64,000 nucleotides of DNA from Parashewanella spongiae (GTDB lineage: Bacteria > Pseudomonadota > Gammaproteobacteria > Enterobacterales > Shewanellaceae), in contig NZ_CP037952.1 of assembly GCF_004358345.1 (NCBI RefSeq), positions 5,277,457 through 5,341,456 on the forward strand, written 5' to 3'. Both the position numbers and the translations under genes were made by a program. The notes under the pieces are model-generated. The model was given only the letters and a program-made list of their open reading frames with translations. It ran no database searches and was not told where the DNA came from. Position 1 is the stretch's first letter. Each line of letters starts with the position of its first letter. Below, piece after piece: positions 1-8,244 of this stretch.

Positions 1-2
1 CA

Positions 3-1013
3 CGAGAACGCTTAGTCCAAGCCGCCATTCAAGGAATTTTTACTGAACTCGATAGCCATTCAAAATTTTTAACTCCAGAACAATTATCCGATCAACACAC
101 TCAAACTGCCGGGCAATATAAAGGGTTTGGCTTTGAAGTAGAGCCCTTTCCTAACAAGATTCAAATCACTAATGTATTTCAATCATCACCAGCTGAAAGT
201 GCTGGGTTAAAAATAGGTGATCAAATTACCCACATTAACGCACTCACGGTGAACGAAAACTATGAAGAGGTGCTTAAGCAAATTCGTAATTCAGCCAGAA
301 ACGAGCAGCCAATTTTACTCAAGATACTAAAAACATCCAATCACCCCACAGAGATAACACTCACACCAGCGGTAATTCAAATACATTCAGTGAAAGCTCA
401 ATTATTCAAACAGGATATTGCCTATATTCAGATCAGTAGTTTTCAGGATTCTACATACCTACAAGTCAACTCCGTACTCGCACAGTGGCAAAACAAAGCC
501 TTAAAAGGCATTATCATTGATCTCAGAAACAATCCCGGAGGCTTATTACAACAAGCCATCAAAGTTGCTGACTTATTCATTGAGAAAGGTACCATAACTT
601 CAACTACGGGCCGTTTTAGCGGTGCAATCTCTGAGTATAACGCGACACCTCTAAGTATACTTAACGACTTACCCATGTTGATATTAATAGACGAAAATAC
701 AGCATCCGCAGCCGAAGTACTCGCAGGGGCATTGCAGCAAAATGATCGTGCAATAGTTATGGGGCAAAACAGTTACGGTAAAAACAGCATTCAAAGTTTT
801 ATCCCAACGATCAACCAGCACACAAGCATCAAGCTCACCGTTGCCAGATACTTAACACCTAACGGTGAAAACATTCACCAAAAAGGTATATCTCCTGATA
901 TAAAAATAAGCTTACCTACTGGCAAAAAAACCAACAATCACACTATAATCAAAGCCCAACAAGATGATTATGCACTGGATCGTGCCTTAGTTTGGATTAA
1001 GGAGCAAAGTTAA
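3..1013 (+). CDS. S41 family C-terminal processing peptidase (CtpA-like), 5' end outside window
   Basis: The reading frame is already open at base 3 and runs to the stop at 1011-1013, so the N-terminus lies outside the window; the GTG at 249 is internal. The visible part is a PDZ domain (about 120-330, with the GLKIGDQI turn) followed by the S41 catalytic core. The nucleophile is probably the Ser in TASAAEVLAG (codon 705-707) and the general base the Lys in SYGKNSIQS (codon 780-782), the Ser-Lys dyad of tail-specific proteases. Such enzymes act in the periplasm on envelope proteins. The next gene starts 6 bases downstream, so the two are probably cotranscribed. In Shewanella-like genomes this pair follows envC, a murein hydrolase activator; that gene is not visible here. 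Confidence 0.9.
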   Translation, partial: RERLVQAAIQGIFTELDSHSKFLTPEQLSDQHTQTAGQYKGFGFEVEPFPNKIQITNVFQSSPAESAGLKIGDQITHINALTVNENYEEVLKQIRNSARNEQPILLKILKTSNHPTEITLTPAVIQIHSVKAQLFKQDIAYIQISSFQDSTYLQVNSVLAQWQNKALKGIIIDLRNNPGGLLQQAIKVADLFIEKGTITSTTGRFSGAISEYNATPLSILNDLPMLILIDENTASAAEVLAGALQQNDRAIVMGQNSYGKNSIQSFIPTINQHTSIKLTVARYLTPNGENIHQKGISPDIKISLPTGKKTNNHTIIKAQQDDYALDRALVWIKEQS

Positions 1014-1019
1014 CCATTC

Positions 1020-1760
1020 ATGAAACTCATACGGAACGTGATATTTTTTGTCTTTGTATTGTCGAGTCACAATGCATTTTCGGCTCAAATTGCAATAATT
1101 ATTGATGATGTTGGCTATCAGCAATCTGATAGAAAAGTACTTTCTTTACCATCACAAATAACCTTGTCCATATTACCTTTTACCCCGTTAGCTAATGAAT
1201 TAGCAGATGCCGCTCATCAGAAAGGTCATGAGATAATGCTTCATTTTCCGATGCAATCACTTAATGGCAAACGGCTAGGCTTAGGTGGAATTGATAGCAG
1301 TATGAACAAGCAGCAGATCAATAAAACGATTGAACAAGCCATATTGAGCATTCCTCAGGCAAAAGGACTCAATAATCATATGGGTAGTTTATTAACTCAA
1401 TTAGAATTACCTATGTCATGGGTAATGGAAACACTGAATCGACACAAGCTTTACTTCATTGACAGCAGTACTACGCGCTATACCAGAGCAAGAATTGTCG
1501 CCGATCGCTTTGATGTTCCCAACTTAAAAAGAGAAATTTTTTTAGATAACGATCTCAGCCAGCAAGGACTGGAAAAGCAGTTTAAGCTTCTGTTCACTTC
1601 CGCCAAAAATAAACAAAAAGTTGTCGTAATTGCTCATCCTCATAAACAAACCATCAATTTTCTTAATGCGAATTTGCATCGTTTAACTCAAGAGGGGATT
1701 AAGATTGTCCCTGCATCAACGCTTTTTGAGCCGCAGTTATTAACAAAAAACACTGAATAA
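1020..1760 (+). CDS. Divergent polysaccharide deacetylase (DUF610/YibQ)
   Basis: 246 residues with an N-terminal signal peptide (hydrophobic residues about 5-21, cleavage near AFSA) and then the family's hallmark start IAIIIDDVGY. The motifs HFPMQ, NNHMGS and FIDSSTT match the divergent polysaccharide deacetylase family, a NodB-like fold. The family is periplasmic; its substrate has not been firmly established. It starts 6 bases after the S41 protease, suggesting one operon for envelope or cell-wall processing. It converges with the minus-strand YkgJ-like gene, leaving only three bases between the stop codons. Confidence 0.88.
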   Translation: MKLIRNVIFFVFVLSSHNAFSAQIAIIIDDVGYQQSDRKVLSLPSQITLSILPFTPLANELADAAHQKGHEIMLHFPMQSLNGKRLGLGGIDSSMNKQQINKTIEQAILSIPQAKGLNNHMGSLLTQLELPMSWVMETLNRHKLYFIDSSTTRYTRARIVADRFDVPNLKREIFLDNDLSQQGLEKQFKLLFTSAKNKQKVVVIAHPHKQTINFLNANLHRLTQEGIKIVPASTLFEPQLLTKNTE

Positions 1761-1763
1761 AAC

Positions 1764-2015
1764 TTAACTGGTCTCGATTTCTAAAGCAGATATCAACCAC
1801 AAAGCTTCTTTATCTGAGTGTCCACAAACATCAGCTGTAGCCTCAAAAAGCCCGCACACAACAGGACGATTATCTTGACCAAAAAGTTTACATAAATTGT
1901 CATCCGATAATTGCACGCAGCGTTCACCGGGCAATTTACCTTTGGGCATGCCAGGTATCGGACTTGAGATAGAAGGTGCGATACAACAGGCCCCACAAGC
2001 TAAACGACATTCCAT
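1764..2015 (-). CDS. YkgJ-family cysteine cluster protein
   Basis: 83 residues starting MECRLACGACC, with Cys at 3, 7, 10 and 11 and further Cys at about 33, 42, 54 and 64. This is the pattern of the YkgJ/UPF0153 family, thought to bind zinc or an iron-sulfur cluster; its biochemical role is unknown. The ATG at 2015 is preceded by a GGAG ribosome binding site. The gene ends three bases from the deacetylase stop on the other strand. Its own upstream side is immediately followed by a MITE-1 copy. Confidence 0.85.
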   Translation of the reverse strand: MECRLACGACCIAPSISSPIPGMPKGKLPGERCVQLSDDNLCKLFGQDNRPVVCGLFEATADVCGHSDKEALWLISALEIETS

Positions 2016-2074
2016 AATTTACTCCAGAGGTTAACGTCTAACTGGTCAACGCTTTTTAATATAACGACTAGAAA

Positions 2075-2337
2075 CCTAAATATATCAGTTGAACGCACAA
2101 TTTAACTTTAATCTATTGAAGTTAAATACAAGATTAAACAACCCAAATTCACCCATCAGGTGAGTGCTGAACATTCATATACTTGCCAAAATCACCGCTA
2201 GCTGCGTTATAAATTTTACAAGTAGAAACGAAGTAACGACAGTTTTGTATGTCGGTAACCACTACTTGCTGCTATTCATGCCTTGCTATCAATAATTTTT
2301 TCTGCATATATGAACGCTCCCAACCGGTTTATTTAGG
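2075..2337. repeat. MITE-1 copy A (263 bp, carries the 32-base hairpin module)
   Basis: This non-coding element begins with CCTAAATATATCAGTTG and ends with the inverted form CAACCGGTTTATTTAGG. It is homologous to 4761-4992 and, inverted, to 15057-15288. Copy A is 31 bases longer than the others because of an extra hairpin block at 2226-2257, located in the loop of a central CAAGTAG/CTACTTG palindrome. I see no clean target duplication around this copy. It encodes no protein. Confidence 0.85.
2226..2257. repeat. 32-base hairpin module, first exact copy
   Basis: The block starts AAACGAAG and contains the inverted repeat CGACA-8 bases-TGTCG (2237-2254). The identical 32 bases occur at 43073-43104 in unrelated sequence. 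Its core (about TAACGACAGTTTTGTATGTC) is also inside all four MITE-4 copies, with one or two changes in some. MITE-1 copies B and D lack it. Confidence 0.85.
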
Positions 2338-2396
2338 GTAAAGCAGATTATGAACAAATACTGAAATGCTAAAATTAAGATTTTTAATACACATCG

Positions 2397-2874
2397 AGTA
2401 GGGTGAGGCGTTAGTGCCCCATCCCTCACACAGAACCGTACGTACAGGTCTCGTATACGGCTCCTGCTTAATTTTATTCAATTACTTTGTACTGAGCACA
2501 TAGCCCGTTCGTACTTCTTCAAGATTGTATAGCCCCATCTCTGCAAACCATTTATTCGGCATTGCATAATGAGAGAGTGGACTACTTGCGTTCTTCCACT
2601 TCATCATTTGAATGAACTTAAACCTAAAAACATCAGTTGAACGCTGAGTATACGAGTAACTGTTTGAGCAATACGATGATTTTATTATCATGTTTTTCAT
2701 CCAATGAGTGAAATGCTCTACGCTCACAAGCTTGCTAAAATGACTGCTATCTGCGTTGTAACTTTTGCAAGTAGAATAACTACTTGCTGCAAACTACGCC
2801 TTACTATCAGCCATTTTTTCTACGCTTGATAACGCAGTCAACTGATGTTTCTAGGTTAAATGGTGGCTTATAAC
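2397..2874 (-). mobile_element. Group II intron 3' remnant (RT C-terminus, domains V-VI)
   Basis: On the minus strand this reads the last part of a group II intron. The RT C-terminus includes MPNKWFAEMGLYNLEEV and stops at 2482-2484. It is followed by a domain V hairpin (about 2432-2463, GAGCCGTATACG paired with CGTACGGTTC) and a domain VI-like stem ending near CTCGAT at 2397. It matches the intron at 51049-54423. The RT fragment is split by MITE-2 (2623-2855) and ends at an IS4 insertion at 2875. The rest of the intron is missing. Confidence 0.8.
2623..2855. repeat. MITE-2 copy 1 with TTAAA target duplication
   Basis: 233 bp from CCTAAAAACATCAGTTGA to the inverted TCAACTGATGTTTCTAGG. It is flanked by TTAAA on both sides (2618-2622 and 2856-2860). 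The sister intron at 51271-51281 shows the same sequence with a single TTAAA and no insert, a natural empty site that proves the boundaries and the 5-base duplication. The interior shares blocks with MITE-1 (CAAGTAG/CTACTTG palindrome, GCCTT-CTATCA, ATTTTTTCT), so the two families are related. Confidence 0.88.
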
Positions 2875-4036
2875 CCAATGGCACTAACTTAAGATTTAGC
2901 TGAAGGTTTACTAATTGAACAATAGAGAGTAAATCATACAGATTAAGGTTTTTCTAGTGTCACGCCATGAATACTACAACTCGCCAATTCTTCAATGATG
3001 CCCCAGAATTGTTACGTCGCTTTGCTCAAACGGAAGAGGATGAACTTTCTTCAATTCTCACTCTGCAAGATTTAGAAGATTTTCAAAAAGATAATACTCA
3101 AAGAGTACGCAAATATCCCGCTTGCCACACTCTTTCGCTTTTCATGAAGCAAGTTGCCAGTGAAAACAAGTCTTGTCGTTGCACACTAATCAGTGACGCT
3201 AGAGATCAAATTGCTATAGGTCGAGAGAAAAACAGCACAATTACAGGTCCCTACTGCAAAGCAAGAAAACGGTTATCTCCAGAGTCAATTAAATCGCTAT
3301 TGAAGAAATCAGGAAAAAACTTAGATGAAGCGATTCAAGGGAAATACTTGTGGCATGGCCGTAGAGTGCTATTAACTGACGGATCAACACTATCTATGCC
3401 TGATACGGACGAGAACCAAGCCCAATTCCCTCAACCTAAATCACAAAAAGAAGGGCTGGGCTTTCCTCAGCTGCGGATTTTAGTGTTAATTTCTTTGGGA
3501 AGCGGTGCAGTCATTGACTCGGCTGTTTCACCTTGTAAAGGGAAAGGTACTGGCGAGCAGGCACTATTAAGAAGTATGCAGTCAGACTTGAAACAAGGTG
3601 ACATTGTGCTGGGAGATGCTAATTTCGAAAACTACTTTGTTCTTGTAGGACTAATGGGGTTAGGCGTTGATGCTGTTTTCGAAAAAAACGGAGCCAGAAA
3701 TGTCGATTTCAGAACCTGTGAAGAAAAGCTGGGTAAGCGAGATGGTTTATTTAAGCTAATTCGTCCATCCTGTCCAGAATGGATGACCCCAGAGGATTAC
3801 GCTCAAGTGCCAGAAGAGCTTATCGTCAGAATGGTAGGAACAAAGAAACGTATCATTGTTACCACCCTCACGGTTAAAGAAGTCTATCCGAAGCAAGATA
3901 TTATTGATTTATACGTTTCACGATGGCATATCGAGTTGGATTTTAGGTCAATCAAGACCATGATGAAAATGGATATTTTAAGGTGTGGTAGTCCAGATAT
4001 GGTGCGTAAGGAAATTGATGTTCATTTGTTGTAACT
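2875..4036 (+). mobile_element. IS4-family element copy 1, right end lost
   Basis: The left terminal inverted repeat CCAATGGCACTAACTTAAG (2875-2893) follows the 8-base target CTTATAAC (2867-2874) in the intron RT remnant. Homology to the complete copy at 51293-52774 stops abruptly inside the transposase near 4034, and no right terminal repeat is found nearby. The element is therefore a deletion derivative that cannot transpose by itself. Confidence 0.87.
2967..4034 (+). pseudogene. IS4-family DDE transposase, C-terminally truncated
   Basis: 355 residues nearly identical to the transposase at 51555-52682. It keeps the DD residues (VLLTDGSTLSMPD and DIVLGDANF regions) and the IS4-family signature Y-2x-R-3x-E-6x-K in YVSRWHIELDFRSIK. 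It ends at DVHLL followed by a chance stop, whereas the other copy continues through VYNMIRALM and, after a frameshift, a basic tail. Loss of the end of the catalytic domain makes activity unlikely. Confidence 0.87.
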
Positions 4037-4113
4037 TTGGCTGAGCTAAATGGGTGATCAAGTAAAGGTTTGGTTTTACTAATATCTGACAATTATTATT
4101 TGCATTACTCAGA

Positions 4114-4746
4114 CTACATCGCTTTGGCATAAATAAACATATCCGTCGTCGGAATTTCTGCACCGCTCGGAAATGCCTTTCGAGTTACCTCTAGCACTTC
4201 AAAATTATTCTTTTCTAGCAACTTTTTGAAATGCTCACCTTGGTGATAATGAGTATAAACTTTATCGCCAGAGCTTGATGTTTGATAGCCAGATCGAGCG
4301 TCTATATCTTCCATTGTACTGATGTACAAGATCCCTGATTTTTTTAATAAACCACGGACGTTGTTGATCAAATGTTCAACATCCTTTTTAGATAGGTACG
4401 GCGTACAGAAACCACAAATGACGGCATCATATTCATTTTTAAGCTGAATGATGGAACGAATATCCATCACATCAAAACTAGCAGAAGGATTATTTAGTAT
4501 GGCTAACTCAATCATTTTAGGTGCCAAGTCAATGCCGTGTATTCGATAATCAGCGCGTTTTTTTAATAAATATTTGGCAATATTTCCCGGTCCGCAACCA
4601 ATATCAAGAATATGCGCCTTCACCTTGGGAACTAACTCACAAAACCTGTCGTAAGTATCAAGATAAAAATCAAAATCCATATATTTGTCTTGATACTGCT
4701 TCGCCCGCTTATTAAATGTTGAAACCGTTACCGTATATTTATCCAT
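4114..4746 (-). CDS. Class I SAM-dependent methyltransferase
   Basis: 210 residues with the SAM-binding motif I ILDIGCGPGNIAKYL (about 46-60), an acidic loop after strand 2 (IHGIDLAPKMIELA) and motif VMDIRS before strand 4. This is a Rossmann-fold class I methyltransferase, probably soluble and cytosolic. The substrate cannot be told from sequence. The gene stands alone between the truncated IS4 copy downstream and MITE-1 copy B just upstream of its start, so the MITE may lie in its promoter region. Confidence 0.85.
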   Translation of the reverse strand: MDKYTVTVSTFNKRAKQYQDKYMDFDFYLDTYDRFCELVPKVKAHILDIGCGPGNIAKYLLKKRADYRIHGIDLAPKMIELAILNNPSASFDVMDIRSIIQLKNEYDAVICGFCTPYLSKKDVEHLINNVRGLLKKSGILYISTMEDIDARSGYQTSSSGDKVYTHYHQGEHFKKLLEKNNFEVLEVTRKAFPSGAEIPTTDMFIYAKAM

Positions 4747-4760
4747 TTTTAATCCTTTAC

Positions 4761-4992
4761 CCTAAATAAATCGGTTGAACGCACAATTTAACTTTAATTT
4801 ATTGAAGTTAAATACAAAATTAAACAACCAAAATTCACCCATCAGGTGAGTGCTGAACATTCATATACTTACCAAAATCACCGCTAGCTGAGTTATAAAT
4901 TTTTCAAGTACAACCACTACTTGCTGCTGTTAATGCCTTGCTATCAGTAATTTTTTCTGCGCATATGAACACTCCCAACTGATTTATTTAGG
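4761..4992. repeat. MITE-1 copy B with TTTAC target duplication
   Basis: 232 bp from CCTAAATAAATCGGTTGAAC to the inverted CAACTGATTTATTTAGG. It is flanked by TTTAC on both sides (4756-4760 and 4993-4997), a perfect 5-base duplication. Relative to copy A it lacks the 32-base hairpin module and has only a short loop in the central palindrome. Confidence 0.88.
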
Positions 4993-5049
4993 TTTACTTA
5001 TAGAGTTTGAGCTATGGTGGCTTCTGAGTTCAATCCGAAATAAAGGCAT

Positions 5050-5082
5050 AAAAAAACCTGCTGATTCCCCTCAAAGGTTTTT
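5050..5082 (-). terminator. Terminator of the DUF4124 gene
   Basis: On the minus strand AAAAACCT pairs with AGGTTTTTTT across an interrupted stem-loop containing TGA/TCA, followed by a T run. It lies about 90 bases after the stop of the 5172-5690 gene. Confidence 0.5.
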
Positions 5083-5171
5083 ATTGTATGTACAAGACTG
5101 ATCATTGAGCCTTCGCTGTGCTCATTGATGAGAACACAAACAGTTGAAACAATAATACTATCTAAATCAAA

Positions 5172-5690
5172 CTAGTTTGTTTTAAACAGTTTTGAAAACC
5201 GATGTACATAAACGGTAGTCGGCTGGCTTTGCACAAGTACTTTACCTTCAGCACTCAACAGTTGAACGACAATAACATGTTCACCGCGATCGACATTTGT
5301 CAGTGAAAAATAGCCGTGACGCTGAGGTTCACCGTACCTAGTACCATCTACAGTCAATTGCAGGGTTTGCGAATCTGACAATTTAGGACTGACTCTTGCA
5401 TTAACATCAAAGTCACCGTTATTGACGCGTAAAGCAGCTTGATCCTGCGGTGAGACAATGTGTACTTGATAACTCGTCTGATTGACTTTTGGTGTTATAG
5501 ACGGCGTTGGAGAAACTTTAGAGCGATTGATCTTATTCAAGGTGTTTTCTGCTGGTGTGACAACTTCAGCCCCATCTATTGGCGTGTCACTGTAATGCAC
5601 CTTGCCATTTTTGTCCGTCCACTTGTATATAGCTGCATCTGCAATCGCAGTGAGCAGCAACAAACCTAAGATAACAAGGCGCATAATCAT
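5172..5690 (-). CDS. DUF4124 domain-containing exported protein
   Basis: 172 residues: signal peptide (1-19, hydrophobic LVILGLLLLTAIADA), then the DUF4124 core IYKWTDKNGKVHYSDTPIDGAEVV, a Pro/Ser-rich linker and a C-terminal beta-rich region (about 70-165). DUF4124 proteins are common secreted or periplasmic proteins in gammaproteobacteria with no firm function. The C-terminal part resembles a small Ig-like domain, but this is only an impression from strand pattern. A stem-loop terminator follows. Confidence 0.85.
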   Translation of the reverse strand: MIMRLVILGLLLLTAIADAAIYKWTDKNGKVHYSDTPIDGAEVVTPAENTLNKINRSKVSPTPSITPKVNQTSYQVHIVSPQDQAALRVNNGDFDVNARVSPKLSDSQTLQLTVDGTRYGEPQRHGYFSLTNVDRGEHVIVVQLLSAEGKVLVQSQPTTVYVHRFSKLFKTN

Positions 5691-5812
5691 ATCCTTATGT
5701 AATGCCTTTCATACTCATTAACTCTGTTAGACATTGAACATTCTCTTTGCGAATATTCTCAAAGCCAACACAACTAATCAGTACGAATGGCATAATTTCA
5801 GTTTGAGTTGGT

Positions 5813-6970
5813 TTACAAGGCTCCAACCAAAATTTCACGACTTTTCACTAAGTCGATGTTCTGATGCTCACCAAGCGCCACCATACCGTGGGTATTAAGC
5901 TGCTCTACAAGTGCATCAATGTGTGTGTCATTCAATTGATAGTCACGCAAACGAGTCTTGATCCCTAACTCTTCAAAAAAATCTTGGGTTTTATCAATGG
6001 CGGCATCAATTCGCTCATCATCATTGCCTGAGTTAATGCCCCAAACTCGCTCTGCGTATTGCAGCAGTTTCTCTTTTTTCGCTACTTTAGTATGACGCAA
6101 AAGTGAAGGCAATACGATAGCGAGTGTTCTAGCGTGATCAATATCATGCAGTGCTGTCAATTCATGGCCAATCATATGCGTTGCCCAATCTTGAGGTACT
6201 CCCGCGCCAATGGTGCCATTAAGTGCTGATGTCGCCGCCCACATTAAGTTAGCGCGTACATCATAATCCATTGGCTTCTCAAGTGCTTTAGGGCCTTGTT
6301 CAATAAGCGTCAGCAAAATCCCTTCTGCAAATCTATCTTGAATTGCCGCATCCACTGGATACGTCAAGTATTGTTCAGTCGTATGTACAAAGGCATCCAC
6401 AACACCGTTTGCAATTTGTCGTTCAGGCAAAGTATAAGTCTTCACTGGATCTAAAACCGAAAACTGCGGGAATACGTGAGGGCTCATGAATGGCAGTTTT
6501 GCTTTTATTGATTTTTTTGTGACCACACTGCCACTGTTCATCTCTGAACCTGTCGCAGGCAGTGTTAACACACTCCCAAATGGCATTGCACTTTCAACCT
6601 TAGCCCCAAAGCTGGTCATAATGTCCCACGCATCACCTTCATATTTTGCGGCTGCTGCGACAAATTTGGTGCCATCGATGACACTGCCACCGCCAACCGC
6701 AAGTAAGAAATCAATTTTGTGTGCTTTTACTTCAGCCACAGCGTCCATCAAGGTTTCGAAGGTTGGGTTTGGCTCAATGCCATTAAACTCAACGTATTCT
6801 CTCTCGCCTAGTGCTGTAATGACTTCACTTAATGTGCCGTTTGCACGTGCACTATTGCCACCGAGTAAAATTAACACTTTTGCATTTTGAGGTACCAGAT
6901 CATTCAATTTACTGATCTGCCCTTCACCGAAACAAATTCGGGTTGGATTATAAAAATCGAAATTTTGCAT
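5813..6970 (-). CDS. Iron-containing alcohol dehydrogenase
   Basis: 385 residues from MQNFDFYNPTRICFGEG. The ATG at 6970 is chosen because GAGAG lies 8-9 bases before it; an in-frame ATG at 6988 would overlap the upstream gene. The N-terminal half binds NAD(P) (VGGGSVIDGTKF, about 94-105). The C-terminal half holds the metal site, with Asp/His in VVDAFVHTTEQY and two His in GHELTALHDIDHARTLA. It belongs to the YqhD/butanol dehydrogenase branch of type III dehydrogenases, which reduce short aldehydes in the cytosol. It follows the YciC-like gene by one base and is probably cotranscribed with it. Confidence 0.9.
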   Translation of the reverse strand: MQNFDFYNPTRICFGEGQISKLNDLVPQNAKVLILLGGNSARANGTLSEVITALGEREYVEFNGIEPNPTFETLMDAVAEVKAHKIDFLLAVGGGSVIDGTKFVAAAAKYEGDAWDIMTSFGAKVESAMPFGSVLTLPATGSEMNSGSVVTKKSIKAKLPFMSPHVFPQFSVLDPVKTYTLPERQIANGVVDAFVHTTEQYLTYPVDAAIQDRFAEGILLTLIEQGPKALEKPMDYDVRANLMWAATSALNGTIGAGVPQDWATHMIGHELTALHDIDHARTLAIVLPSLLRHTKVAKKEKLLQYAERVWGINSGNDDERIDAAIDKTQDFFEELGIKTRLRDYQLNDTHIDALVEQLNTHGMVALGEHQNIDLVKSREILVGAL

Positions 6971-6971
6971 T

Positions 6972-7715
6972 TTATTTACTCTCTTCATTTTGAATCGGGC
7001 GGTTAATCATATATAAGCGGAACAACGCAATATTGACAAAAAGCCCAACGAACGCGACCAATGTTTCGACCACAAGTTGTACAGGCAACCCTAGATTACT
7101 CGCCAGTTGTGACAAGCTGCCTCCAACAAGCGAAATAGGAATGTACAACCCAACAATGGCAAGGGTTTTAAGTACAATGGGGCCGCTCATTTTAAAACTG
7201 GCTTTAATCGCTTCAAGCGGTGTAAGCCTTTCTGTAATAACCATAAAATTAACGTAGGATAATCTAGCGAAAATATACAAGCTGATACCAAATCCAATCA
7301 CCCCAAAAGGGCCGAACGCTGCAAGTATCATCACCGGAGCCAAAATAGCTAACGCCGAGAATACTCCTGCTAATAGTAATGGAGGAACAAAAGCAATACT
7401 GGCTTTCATAACTTGCCCTGTTGTTGGCTCATGTCCTTGAGATCGAACATCCAGATATAACGTCAGCGACGCGATCAACAGTGAAAAAATAAGTAATAAC
7501 ACCATCATCACCACAAAGTGACTAGCGGCAAACTCTGGTTTTTCTAAATTCATCGCACTGAACTCTGTGCCTAACCATAATTGCATACCCACTTGGACAA
7601 GTAGTAGTGGCATCATCAACATCGCTAATTGACGAATATGGTTGCGGAAAAAATGAAACGCTTCTGTAAGTATTGCTGACAAAGACATGGAGTTTCCAAT
7701 GACGAGATTATTCAA
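6972..7715 (-). CDS. YciC-like (UPF0259) inner membrane protein
   Basis: 247 residues with about six hydrophobic segments, including LAMLMMPLLLVQVGMQL, VVMMVLLLIFSLLIASL, PPLLLAGVFSALAILAPVMIL and VETLVAFVGLFVNIAL. The N-terminal SLSAILTEAFHFFRNHIRQLAMLM and the motif RLTPLEAIKASFKMS match the YciC/UPF0259 family of inner membrane proteins of unknown function. The start could also be the Met at residue 10 (MSLSAIL). Its stop codon TAA lies one base before the dehydrogenase start, so the two form a short operon. Confidence 0.8.
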   Translation of the reverse strand: MNNLVIGNSMSLSAILTEAFHFFRNHIRQLAMLMMPLLLVQVGMQLWLGTEFSAMNLEKPEFAASHFVVMMVLLLIFSLLIASLTLYLDVRSQGHEPTTGQVMKASIAFVPPLLLAGVFSALAILAPVMILAAFGPFGVIGFGISLYIFARLSYVNFMVITERLTPLEAIKASFKMSGPIVLKTLAIVGLYIPISLVGGSLSQLASNLGLPVQLVVETLVAFVGLFVNIALFRLYMINRPIQNEESK

Positions 7716-7909
7716 AATATTGAGCCGCTAAGGATAACTAAATTTTCACCGCAATGCACCGCTGAGTTAGATGTTCGTTCAGTGATACCGCTAACAAAAC
7801 GGTAATTATTTGTATAAATATGCAGTGGTTTTTACAAATAATCTCAACGTCGACATATAACAAAATGTTTCTTTTGTGATAAATAGATGATAATTATTAA
7901 TAATAATAA

Positions 7910-8204
7910 TACCAATTACAGTAATTAACTTCCCACTCAGCAAGAGCTAAAGGATTTCAGTACAAGGCGCAAGTTTGAAGTACTATCCGGGATAATTCAA
8001 AAACTTGTAACCTAGTAATGGAATCCTTTAGCCTTGCCCTTCGGGAGCTTGTATGTGTTCAAATTACTACGCAAAATTGTCTCAACGTAGCAATGTAATA
8101 ACGACAGTTTTGTATGTCGGTAATAACTATGTCTTCATCAATTTCACTTGTACTTTGAACACATACATAGCCCTGAGCTGGGAATTTAATTACTGTAATT
8201 GGTA
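7910..8204. repeat. MITE-4 copy 1 with TAA target duplication
   Basis: 295 bp from TACCAATTACAGTAATTAA to the inverted TTAATTACTGTAATTGGTA, flanked by TAA on both sides (7907-7909, 8205-8207). Inside are a second pair of arms (CTAAAGGATT / AATCCTTTAG) and the CGACA/TGTCG hairpin core near 8102-8119. Homologues are at 31200-31493, 33249-33539 and 49081-49441. It lies just upstream of the TonB-like gene and accounts for the apparent open frame there. Confidence 0.9.
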
Positions 8205-8244
8205 TAAGTCATCCGATTCTCTATCAACAACAAGGAAATGCATT

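Noticed and set aside
2482-2727. Small 81-residue gene
   Set aside because: It is the end of the intron RT fused by chance to MITE-2 sequence.
4035-4113. Right end of IS4 copy 1
   Set aside because: No sequence resembling the 19-base terminal repeat; the element ends by deletion.
2075-4992. CRISPR-like array from repeated blocks
   Set aside because: Repeats are long, far apart and have inverted ends and target duplications; no regular spacers and no cas genes in the window.
8053-8244. Upstream extension of the TonB-like frame
   Set aside because: The extension is a translation of MITE-4; the same peptide appears from the copy at 31342. The ATG at 8245 has its own ribosome site.
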